Below are positions 1 to 6,053 of a stretch of DNA of 9,252 bases, one piece after another; within the stretch, counting starts at the first letter, position 1, and the number at the start of each line of letters is the position of its first letter. Source of the stretch: Euryarchaeota archaeon UBA596. GTDB taxonomy: Archaea > Thermoplasmatota > Poseidoniia > Poseidoniales > Poseidoniaceae. The stretch spans positions 619 to 9,870 of the forward strand of contig DAGQ01000052.1 in assembly GCA_002498205.1 (NCBI GenBank), in the 5' to 3' direction. Under the pieces are notes generated by a model, which saw nothing but the letters and a program-made list of their open reading frames with translations, ran no database searches and had not been told where the DNA came from. Both the position numbers and the translations under genes were made by a program.

Positions 1-2088
1 ACCGATTCCTGGACCCCAAGTTTCTCCATGCCCTGAACAATCAGGATCATCTCCACCGCCTCCTTGACCACCTCCGGAGGTTTGCTCATTCACATTAGCA
101 ATACCATGATAACAAAGTAAAAAGTAAGGGAAACCAATCATTGCCACTTGATTCCCATCTGTATCTGTTACCAAAGTGGGGTCTCCAGAAAGAGGAGTAC
201 TCACGTAATGATAAATTCCTTCAGGATATTCAGGTGTAGGCCCAAATCTACCATTACATTCATCTAAATCTCCAAGGCCATCATTATAATTCCAATCATC
301 AATTCCGTTATATCCTTGATCTCCACCCTCTTGAGTCCTTTCAACTGCATAAGAGGATGTTATTGCCTTTACAGTTTGACCATCATCTCCATATCCATAC
401 ATCCCGTAAATTGGATAACCATCAAATGCCCATCCAATAAGTGGACTATGTTGTGTATCGTCAAGTTCCGAAATTCCATAATTACTCATATCATCTCCAG
501 TTGGAGGTTCCCAAAATTGACATTGGGCATCATAATGATAATGAAAATTACTTCCTGCTGAATGACTTGTACAATACCCCAAAAAGATCGGTTGTCGATC
601 TTCATCAAAATAATCGAAATGTAAAGCCACTGCATCTCCCCCAGGACCTTCTTCTGGGCCATAAATTGGAACACCATTTACTGCAACAGCCACTGCACCT
701 CTATCTGGTGCACATTCCCACCTTCCTTCAGATGCAGGACAATTAGTAGAAGTATGTCCACCAATTGTGTCATTCATTGGATTAAGAGTAATATGCCACT
801 CAAGATTCACTTCATCGGCACAACAACCCATTGTTGAAATAAAGTCATGATTAGGAATCCCGTTAGAATTTACAATCATTTCACCATCTGTTATAGTTAC
901 TTCATTCTTACACTGAAACCAAGGCCCTGAATTATCATCACTACCTCCAGCTGTACTTGCACCGTTATTATTAGCACTATATCCTTCTTCTGAATTAAAA
1001 TCTTTAACCCAAGCACCAGTTCCGTTTTGACATAACCAAGAGTCTTGAGGTGTCCATGTTACTGGTGCTTCATCAGGACAACCATCATCATCTTGATATC
1101 CATTATCAGTCTCTGAATCATATTTGCATTGATCTATTTCGTCATTAATTCCATCTGAGTCGGTATCTATAATATCATCACAACCATCAACAACATTGTC
1201 ATTATCAAGGTCAATATTATCATCATGCCCCTCACATTGATCTTCAGCATCATTTACGCCATCTCCATCTGAATCTATTTGATTTTCACTACATCCATCT
1301 GAATTAACAAAACCATTTGAACCTGGACAAAGATCTTCTGAATCTATAATTCCATCTGAATCTGAATCCTCACTAGATACATTTTCTTCACTTACTGGAA
1401 TTTGATATGGAATACTTACTGTAGTAAATGTCCAAATACCACAGATTGCAATAATATTCCCTGTTTTATTTATTTGAGAAGAAACAAATATGTTAAATGT
1501 ATAATTCTCAGAATCTACTAATCCATTAATTACTCCGCCAATTGAAGGAAAATATGATATTGAGCAAGATTCAACAAAAATATGATTTATACTTCCATAA
1601 ATTATACCTCCAATTACCGAGTCATCAGTTACTTCTTCTTCATAAGCAACCAATAATCTTGCTTCTTGCTCGGGAGGATATTCAATTTCATAGATTACTT
1701 CTTTCTCATCACCGATTTTACCTTCTGAATCTGTTATTGTAGCTGAAATTAGATATTCCCCGGGTTCTGATAAATTTAAATCAATTTCCCACACATCATC
1801 AGTAGGTTTAATTGTAATTTTATATTGATTGGAATCATTATAAATCTCATAAATCGTGAGTTCTATAGTAGTTTGATCTATCTTTTCATCCCATAATGTA
1901 CCCGTAAGTAATGATTTAGATCCATATGGAATTGATTGATCCCAAATCATCAATACCGGGGCAAGATTAGTAGATTCAGGATTATTTTCAATCAATTCGG
2001 GTGAAGGTTCCTCAACATCTCCTCCAAAACAACCTGAAAAATAAGGAGTGAAAATTAACAGAGTAATTAGCAATACAAAGCGCTTCAT
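1..2088 (-). CDS. Secreted lipoprotein with thrombospondin-3-like repeats and YHYH domain (C-terminus beyond window)
   Basis: The frame is open for 696 codons from the ATG at 2088 to base 1 with no stop, so the gene is 3'-truncated by the window. The start is MKRFVLLITLLIFTPYFSGC: a short basic n-region, a hydrophobic core and a lipobox with Cys20 as the likely lipidated residue, followed by an acidic linker. This predicts a protein anchored outside the cytoplasmic membrane. Residues about 41-135 look like an Ig-like beta domain. Residues 143-235 are a second, unrecognised domain with Cys175 and Cys216. Residues 241-339 are Asp-rich calcium-binding repeats of the thrombospondin type 3 kind (DSDSDGIIDSEDLCPG, DSDGDGVNDAEDQCEG, DTDSDGINDEIDQC). 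Residues about 425-665 match the YHYH domain family: VAVNGVPIYGPEEGPGGDA, FHYHYDAQ (515-522), HSPLIGWAFDGYPIYG and LLCYHG. A Gly-rich linker follows, then a new Cys-containing segment that is cut off. The YHYH domain has no settled biochemical function that I know of. It is transcribed alone from a near-leaderless promoter. Confidence 0.88.
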   Translation of the reverse strand, partial: MKRFVLLITLLIFTPYFSGCFGGDVEEPSPELIENNPESTNLAPVLMIWDQSIPYGSKSLLTGTLWDEKIDQTTIELTIYEIYNDSNQYKITIKPTDDVWEIDLNLSEPGEYLISATITDSEGKIGDEKEVIYEIEYPPEQEARLLVAYEEEVTDDSVIGGIIYGSINHIFVESCSISYFPSIGGVINGLVDSENYTFNIFVSSQINKTGNIIAICGIWTFTTVSIPYQIPVSEENVSSEDSDSDGIIDSEDLCPGSNGFVNSDGCSENQIDSDGDGVNDAEDQCEGHDDNIDLDNDNVVDGCDDIIDTDSDGINDEIDQCKYDSETDNGYQDDDGCPDEAPVTWTPQDSWLCQNGTGAWVKDFNSEEGYSANNNGASTAGGSDDNSGPWFQCKNEVTITDGEMIVNSNGIPNHDFISTMGCCADEVNLEWHITLNPMNDTIGGHTSTNCPASEGRWECAPDRGAVAVAVNGVPIYGPEEGPGGDAVALHFDYFDEDRQPIFLGYCTSHSAGSNFHYHYDAQCQFWEPPTGDDMSNYGISELDDTQHSPLIGWAFDGYPIYGMYGYGDDGQTVKAITSSYAVERTQEGGDQGYNGIDDWNYNDGLGDLDECNGRFGPTPEYPEGIYHYVSTPLSGDPTLVTDTDGNQVAMIGFPYFLLCYHGIANVNEQTSGGGQGGGGDDPDCSGHGETWGPGIG

Positions 2089-2098
2089 GAATTAAAGA

Positions 2099-2117
2099 CG
2101 AATGCAATTAGCATTTG
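2099..2117. promoter_or_regulatory. Inverted repeat between TATA-like box and lipoprotein start
   Basis: AATGC-AATTA-GCATT (2101-2115) is a perfect 5-bp inverted repeat around a 5-base centre. It extends to 7 pairs (2099-2117) if one G-T wobble is allowed. It lies 11-29 bases upstream of the lipoprotein ATG, at the expected transcription start, so it could be a repressor operator or a small hairpin. In AT-rich DNA a repeat this short can also arise by chance. Confidence 0.25.
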
Positions 2118-2125
2118 TATTTAAC
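2117..2125 (-). promoter_or_regulatory. TATA-like box of the lipoprotein gene
   Basis: On the minus strand the sequence reads GTTAAATAC, centred about 33 bases upstream of the ATG at 2088. An archaeal TATA box sits roughly 25 bases before the transcription start, so this would give a leader of only a few bases. No Shine-Dalgarno sequence is visible, which fits a leaderless or near-leaderless mRNA. The call rests on position and composition only. Confidence 0.35.
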
Positions 2126-2152
2126 GTGTTTTTGAACTCTTCAAATTTATTA

Positions 2153-2194
2153 GCGCTACAGATGGGATTTGAGCACGCGCGGTTAAAAACTCAC
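2153..2194 (-). repeat. Degenerate duplicate of the tRNA-Ser 3' third (possible attachment-site scar)
   Basis: This 42-base stretch aligns with 2227-2267 of the adjacent tRNA-Ser at 34 of 42 columns (7 mismatches, 1 gap). It covers the part of the tRNA from the variable arm through the T arm and acceptor strand to the 3' end. The copy shares GATTTGA and CACGCGCGG with the real gene but has lost pairing in the T stem. Nothing resembling the 5' part of the tRNA (D arm, anticodon arm) precedes it, so it is not a second functional tRNA. A copy of only the 3' portion, placed downstream of an intact tRNA, is the arrangement left by integrative elements that insert at tRNA 3' ends. Tandem duplication with decay is the alternative. 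Only 32 bases separate the two copies. Confidence 0.6.
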
Positions 2195-2200
2195 AAAAAA
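2195..2200 (-). terminator. Possible T-tract terminator after tRNA-Ser
   Basis: A run of six A on the plus strand is TTTTTT on the transcribed (minus) side, 28 bases beyond the tRNA 3' end. Archaeal RNA polymerase often terminates at such U-tracts without a hairpin. The run is short and the region is AT-rich, so support is weak. Confidence 0.3.
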
Positions 2201-2227
2201 GCATTTATTCAATGTTTTTTTGATTGG

Positions 2228-2310
2228 CGCGACAGACGTGATTTGAACACGCGCGGGTGAAACCCACAGGATTAGCAATCCTGCGCAATACCAGGCTATG
2301 CGACTGTCGC
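2228..2310 (-). tRNA. tRNA-Ser (GCT anticodon)
   Basis: The 83-base cloverleaf can be folded by hand. The acceptor stem is GCGACAG pairing with CTGTCGC, with G as discriminator base and no encoded CCA. The D arm contains the GG pair. The anticodon stem CAGGA/TCCTG closes the loop TTGCTAA, giving anticodon GCT (plus-strand bases 2274-2276), which reads the serine codons AGC and AGT. A 14-base variable region forms an extra GGG/CCC stem, as expected for a class II tRNA such as Ser. The T arm is GCGTG-TTCAAAT-CACGT with one G-T pair. The G discriminator also agrees with serine identity. No intron is seen. The gene lies between the heme A operon and the lipoprotein gene, both on the same strand. 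Confidence 0.95.
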
Positions 2311-2365
2311 AGTAAACTTGCGACCAAGAAACATATGATGAATATGACGGTTCAATTTAACTAGA

Positions 2366-3370
2366 TTAAATATCCAACGGACCGAAGAATCCTAATAGAT
2401 CTGGTGGTATTATTACAACCACAACTAAGGATAAAAACATCCATCCCAAATAATACAATGAGCGGAAAAATGATTTTGCCGCTTTTGGCATTCTTCCATT
2501 CTCATCCATTGGTTCATTGGGATCAATGCCCCAAACTGATTTTGAATACCAAAATGTAAGCCCACCGGAGATAAATGCCCATAATAAGGGGAGGCCAGAT
2601 TCAGGCCAAAAACAGGGCACAGAACCCAATAAAAATAATAAAATACAGTAAATCTTTGACTGGAAAAGTGTATGTTCAGCACCCTTTACTTCATTCATCA
2701 TTGGCACTTTTGCATTAGCATATTCCCCAGAACGGTATAATGCGAGAGCCCAAAAATGAGGAGGCGTCCATAAAAATATTAATGCAAAAAGCATCCAAGG
2801 AATTGGTGACCCTAAATCAAAAGGATTCATCGACTCAATTGTACCTGCAGCTGCAGCTGCCCATCCAATTAAAGGGGGCGTAGAACCAGCTATTCCTCCA
2901 ATTACAATATTTTGAGGAGATGTTCTTTTTAACCAAATTGTATAAATAAATACATAAAATACTACCGAGAAAAATGACCAAAATGCTGCTTTCCAATGTA
3001 ATATGAAAAATAGAGATGAGCCTAGAATTGATATAAATATCCCAAACAATAATGCTAAGTTAGGAGATATATATCCTCTTGGAATTGGTCTATTTTTAGT
3101 TCTATTCATTAATACATCAATATCTGAATCATACCACATATTAATTGCATTAGATCCGCCTGCTGAAAGTGTACCTCCAATAATTGTAATAAACATTGTA
3201 AAAAATGTATCATACCAAGTTCTTTCAATATCAATTAATCCATGACGTGCAATCAAGTCATGAACTAATATTGCACAAATTGCAGTAATTTGTAATAAGA
3301 CAATGACTCTTAACTTCATTAATTGAATTAAGACAGTGAATAAATTTGGTTTTATCGTATTTTTTTCCAT
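2366..3370 (-). CDS. ctaB: Protoheme IX farnesyltransferase (heme O synthase)
   Basis: This UbiA-family membrane prenyltransferase transfers the farnesyl group of farnesyl diphosphate to protoheme IX to make heme O. The 334 residues are close to the usual family length and contain the expected motifs in order. The first Asp-rich motif lies in NMWYDSDIDVLMNRTKNRP (77-95), which binds the diphosphate through Mg2+. It is followed by WLKRTSPQNIVIGGIAGS (146-163) with PPLIGW, then LWTPPHFWALAL (200-211) and EYANAKVPMMNEVKG (216-230). Several hydrophobic helices (about 19-38, 55-72, 103-123, 128-146, 240-255, 262-275, 307-322) fit the multi-span fold. The ATG at 3370 follows the heme A synthase stop by 11 bases and has its own ribosome binding site, so the two form an operon and act in sequence. 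The product heme O is the substrate of the upstream gene product. Confidence 0.96.
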   Translation of the reverse strand: MEKNTIKPNLFTVLIQLMKLRVIVLLQITAICAILVHDLIARHGLIDIERTWYDTFFTMFITIIGGTLSAGGSNAINMWYDSDIDVLMNRTKNRPIPRGYISPNLALLFGIFISILGSSLFFILHWKAAFWSFFSVVFYVFIYTIWLKRTSPQNIVIGGIAGSTPPLIGWAAAAAGTIESMNPFDLGSPIPWMLFALIFLWTPPHFWALALYRSGEYANAKVPMMNEVKGAEHTLFQSKIYCILLFLLGSVPCFWPESGLPLLWAFISGGLTFWYSKSVWGIDPNEPMDENGRMPKAAKSFFRSLYYLGWMFLSLVVVVIIPPDLLGFFGPLDI

Positions 3371-3373
3371 ATA

Positions 3374-3379
3374 ATCACC
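3374..3379 (-). promoter_or_regulatory. Ribosome binding site of ctaB
   Basis: GGTGAT on the minus strand lies 3 bases before the ctaB ATG, inside the 11-base gap after ctaA. It complements the AUCACC part of the archaeal 16S rRNA 3' tail; pairing in that part predicts a short spacing like this one. It is the clearest Shine-Dalgarno-like site I see in the window and it fixes the ctaB start. It also fits a pattern in which internal operon genes use Shine-Dalgarno sites while first genes are leaderless. Confidence 0.6.
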
Positions 3380-3381
3380 AA

Positions 3382-4440
3382 TTACTCATCTTCTAAAAAA
3401 GAATCTTCTGAGACATTAACAATTAACACCGCAATGATGAAACATAATAAAGATAATGAACCACACATCAAATGTAATAATGAAAGATATTCTGGAAAAC
3501 CATCTGCATCAGCAAAAATAACATAACTACCTCCAATTAGTCCATTTATAACAACTAAAGATAAACCTACTAATGATAATTTTGAGATTAAAGGTGCTTT
3601 TTCATTACATAATTCATTAATTTTGTAAACCCCATAGAATAAAAATAATCCAACACCTAAAGCAACAGTCCTATGCATCATTTGAATTTTTGTACCATTT
3701 ATTTCGAAATCTGGGATAAATTTACCTTGGCACAGAGGCCAACCTTCCATCCATCCAATAGAACAAGCCGATGCAAAACTCCCCCACTCTGAAGTCGCTA
3801 ACCAAGCGCCAATAAATAACAATAAAAATAAAGATAATACCATCAAATTTAATAGTTTTTTAATTTGAAATATTATTTCTTTATCTAATAATACTGATTT
3901 AGGTAATTTCCCTACATTATTAGCCCAAAGTAGATATTGATAAATTGAAGTAGAGATAAATAACATAGCCAAAGTTAAATGAACTGAAACCGACCAATCT
4001 GCATTATCAAAAAATACGGTAATGGCACCAGCAATTGCTTGGAGAATCAATAATAAGAATACAATAATACTCATCAAATGGACTTTAGGATTTAATTCAA
4101 TTTTAGAATTCTTAACCTTGAGAACATTGTAAATACAAACAGGCAATAACACAACCGCAACTAGTAAACGATGGAACCATTCAGTGAAAATTTCGAATGT
4201 TGAATACCTATGACTAATACCTCTTGAATCTGCTTCTTCAGGATTTTCTTCCCAATATGCTTCTTGCTCACTTTCTGAAATATCAAAAGACCAACTTCCA
4301 AAGCATTTAGGCCAATCTGGACAACTTTCACCAGCATCATTAATTCGAATAAAACCACCCGTGGCGACTACTAAAATAGAAAGTAAGGCAATAGCTAGGG
4401 GGATTAAGTAATCGTAATTTGTGTTCTTATCTCCACCCAT
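3382..4440 (-). CDS. ctaA: Heme A synthase (COX15/CtaA family)
   Basis: This membrane enzyme oxidises the C8 methyl of heme O to a formyl group, giving heme A for aa3-type oxidases. From the ATG at 4440 it is 352 residues with about eight membrane spans in two similar halves. Family signatures include TGGFIRINDAGESCPDWPKC (residues 27-46), with a Cys pair at 40 and 46, and EWFHRLL with Glu87 and His90. Further likely heme-ligand His residues are His154 (SVHLT), His256 (MMHRT) and His323 (LLHLMCG). A second Cys pair, 226 and 237, lies in the matching loop of the second half. The first external loop is long and acidic (about 50-80). A GTG at 4482 would add 14 residues, but ATG 4440 is preferred: a TATA-like box at 4492-4499 would start transcription near 4470, inside that extension. 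It is the first gene of an operon with ctaB. Confidence 0.94.
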   Translation of the reverse strand: MGGDKNTNYDYLIPLAIALLSILVVATGGFIRINDAGESCPDWPKCFGSWSFDISESEQEAYWEENPEEADSRGISHRYSTFEIFTEWFHRLLVAVVLLPVCIYNVLKVKNSKIELNPKVHLMSIIVFLLLILQAIAGAITVFFDNADWSVSVHLTLAMLFISTSIYQYLLWANNVGKLPKSVLLDKEIIFQIKKLLNLMVLSLFLLLFIGAWLATSEWGSFASACSIGWMEGWPLCQGKFIPDFEINGTKIQMMHRTVALGVGLFLFYGVYKINELCNEKAPLISKLSLVGLSLVVINGLIGGSYVIFADADGFPEYLSLLHLMCGSLSLLCFIIAVLIVNVSEDSFLEDE

Positions 4441-4491
4441 GTTTGGGCCAATAAATAGACATGCATAACCTCTTGCATTCACTCGTCACTG

Positions 4492-4499
4492 TTAATAAT
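4492..4499. promoter_or_regulatory. TATA-like box in the ctaA/rpoK divergent promoter region
   Basis: TTAATAAT on the plus strand reads ATTATTAA on the minus strand. Its centre is about 23 bases upstream of the rpoK ATG at 4519, which suits a leaderless rpoK transcript. On the minus strand it would place a start near 4470, about 30 bases upstream of the ctaA ATG at 4440. It may therefore serve one or both genes. It also argues that the more distal start codons of both genes (4498 and 4482) are not used. Confidence 0.4.
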
Positions 4500-4518
4500 G
4501 GCTTGTAAGTGGCGCTTA

Positions 4519-4797
4519 ATGTCCGAGGGGCAGGTGACTAATTTGGTAAAACCAATAAGAACACATACACGTTTTGAAAGAGCAAGAATTATTGGAGCAA
4601 GAGCTTTGCAAATTGGAATGGGTGCTCCTATATTTGTAGATGAAGTAACACTAAGAGAAGAATTCAAAGATGAATTAGTATCAATTTATGGTATTGATGA
4701 AGCAAATATCAGATTTGTATTAGATCCTCTGAAAATTGCAATGTATGAGTATGATAATCATTTGATTCCAATTGATATTGACCCTCACGAGGATTAA
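4519..4797 (+). CDS. rpoK: DNA-directed RNA polymerase subunit K (Rpb6/omega homologue)
   Basis: RpoK is a small core subunit of archaeal RNA polymerase, equivalent to eukaryotic Rpb6 and bacterial omega, and helps assembly by clamping the largest subunit. The family core TRFERARIIGARALQIGMG (residues 17-35) is nearly canonical and is followed by APIFVD. The second conserved element, DPLKIAMYEYDNHLIPIDI (69-87), matches the usual PLEIA...GVIPI block. Two things are odd. About 20 or more extra residues (within 42-68, acidic and probably helical) separate the two blocks, which normally lie only a few residues apart. The tail ends in IDIDPHED instead of the usual basic VIR/VRR. An ATG at 4498 would add seven residues, but it overlaps the TATA-like box, so 4519 is preferred. 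It is divergent from ctaA and convergent with purP. Confidence 0.92.
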   Translation: MSEGQVTNLVKPIRTHTRFERARIIGARALQIGMGAPIFVDEVTLREEFKDELVSIYGIDEANIRFVLDPLKIAMYEYDNHLIPIDIDPHED

Positions 4798-5910
4798 TCA
4801 AGATAGAATTCGATTAAGATTTCCAGTCTCTATAGCCTTCTTAATACAACGGGAGATTCTTCTACCAGTTGACATTCCTTTCTCATTAATATCTGAATAT
4901 GATGAACCTGAGACGAAAGGATTAGACCCTGCTACAATTCGAGCAGAAATTTCAAATACTCTAAATTCTAATTTGTCTGTAACGATTGTTTCTAAACAAA
5001 ATGCACCGATCATTCCACGAGAATTTTCTTCCAATTCAAATGATGTTGAGACAACCCCTTCTGCCATTCTAAATGCTTCAGGAAGTAGACTCTCACGCAA
5101 AACAACAGGCATATTGCCTGTTACTACAAATGAGGGTTCTAAAGCCATTTCACGCAAATCTCTAAGTGAACCTAATTTGTAAAACTCGTCTACATTAGAC
5201 TCATCTCTTCTATCCATTGACATTAATTCGAGTCTTCCTAGGACCTTACCTGCATTTGATTTTATTCCATGTACTTGATACCCATCTTCTGCTAAAGGAT
5301 CGAAGAAAAAGTGAAGATAATATCTACAACCTAATACATACTCTTGAATTGTAAATTCTTCATCTAAATTTACATTTCTTCTAAAATCTCTATAATCTCT
5401 AGCAATAAAATAGCCTCTTCCACCTTTAGCACCTGCATATTTTACAATCACGGGACTATCAATATCTCTAGGATCATTAATTACTTTTGGAGTTTTGCAA
5501 CCAGAATTTTCTAACCACTGTCTTTGTTTTTCTCTACTTGATTCCCACCTTAATATTTCACGATTTCCAAATGTAGGTAGCTCTAATTTACTATAATTAT
5601 CAGCACCTAGATACTCAACTAATGAACCATGTGGAATTATGATTACTTGCTTCTTTCTAAGCCATTCGACTTGAGTCATCAAATCCTTGTAATCATCAAG
5701 CATTAACCATTCATCTGGTTCTGCTCCAGGAAATGCAGAATAAAGTCTTCTTTTATCAGCTCCTACTGCAATTGCTAATGTCCTAAAACCTTCTAATTTC
5801 GCGCCATGTAAAATTTGTAATGCGGAATGAGATGCAACTGCACCAATCATGACTTGAGAAACATCATACCCGGACAGCCACCAACGTAAATCTGCCTCAG
5901 TGATTCCCAT
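4798..5910 (-). CDS. purP: FAICAR synthetase PurP (formate-dependent, ATP-grasp)
   Basis: PurP is the archaeal enzyme that converts AICAR, formate and ATP to FAICAR, the penultimate step of IMP synthesis, replacing the folate-dependent PurH activity. From the ATG at 5910 it is 370 residues, the normal family length. Visible motifs are ASHSALQILHGAKLEGFRT (26-44, N-terminal nucleotide-fold region), PHGSLVEYLG (93-102), FGNREILRWE (114-123), the ATP-grasp glycine loop VIVKYAGAKGGRGYF (154-168), IQEYVLG (188-194) and FEISARIVAGSNPFVSGSSY (319-338), which holds metal- and nucleotide-binding residues. An in-frame TTG at 5961 would add 17 residues that do not look like PurP, so ATG 5910 is chosen. 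The stop codon directly abuts that of rpoK on the other strand. A short out-of-frame ORF overlaps the start. Confidence 0.95.
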   Translation of the reverse strand: MGITEADLRWWLSGYDVSQVMIGAVASHSALQILHGAKLEGFRTLAIAVGADKRRLYSAFPGAEPDEWLMLDDYKDLMTQVEWLRKKQVIIIPHGSLVEYLGADNYSKLELPTFGNREILRWESSREKQRQWLENSGCKTPKVINDPRDIDSPVIVKYAGAKGGRGYFIARDYRDFRRNVNLDEEFTIQEYVLGCRYYLHFFFDPLAEDGYQVHGIKSNAGKVLGRLELMSMDRRDESNVDEFYKLGSLRDLREMALEPSFVVTGNMPVVLRESLLPEAFRMAEGVVSTSFELEENSRGMIGAFCLETIVTDKLEFRVFEISARIVAGSNPFVSGSSYSDINEKGMSTGRRISRCIKKAIETGNLNRILS

Positions 5911-5964
5911 ATTGAGTCTCGGCAATAGACACTCTATGACAGTTACGCATTCTGAAAACAAAAA

Positions 5965-5979
5965 ATTATAATTTTATTA
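5965..5979 (-). promoter_or_regulatory. TATA-like promoter element of purP
   Basis: On the minus strand this AT-only block reads TAATAAAATTATAAT, the best TATA-like match in the region between purP and the methyltransferase gene. Its centre near 5973 predicts transcription starting at about 5947-5950, giving a leader of roughly 35-40 bases before ATG 5910. The whole stretch 5955-6035 is very AT-rich, so exact placement is uncertain. Confidence 0.35.
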
Positions 5980-6053
5980 CTGCAATTTTTTGAAAATATT
6001 TCCACAAGAATAAAAATTAAAGAGATATTGGGATATTTTGTTCTGGAATAATT

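Noticed and set aside
316..746. Short open frames on both strands opposite or out of frame with the lipoprotein gene
   Set aside because: They are shadows of the continuous minus-strand frame, which has a signal peptide and recognisable domains; their translations are rich in His, Leu and Ile runs with no domain pattern.
1072..1368. DNA-level tandem repeat or CRISPR-like array
   Set aside because: The recurring TCCATCTGAATC words are the codons of Asp-rich calcium repeats in the lipoprotein; spacing is irregular and there are no unique spacers.
1542..1742. 66-codon plus-strand frame opposite the lipoprotein gene
   Set aside because: It lies wholly inside the lipoprotein coding region and has a repetitive His/Leu composition typical of an antisense shadow.
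2153..2194. A second functional tRNA next to tRNA-Ser
   Set aside because: Only the 3' third is present, the T stem is mispaired and there is no anticodon arm upstream.
2425..3245. Two frames of 80-85 codons overlapping ctaB
   Set aside because: CtaB motifs run without break through the region; the alternative frames show no family motif.
4161..4667. Frames overlapping ctaA (minus) and antisense to rpoK
   Set aside because: Both conflict with well-supported genes whose conserved motifs cover the same bases.
4772..5182. 136-codon plus-strand frame running from the end of rpoK into purP
   Set aside because: It is antisense to the conserved C-terminal part of PurP and its translation is low-complexity (Ser, Asn, Thr rich).
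5959..5992. Inverted repeat CAAAAAATT/AATTTTTTG with 16-base spacer as an operator
   Set aside because: The arms are A/T homopolymer runs in a very AT-rich promoter region, where such symmetry is expected by chance.
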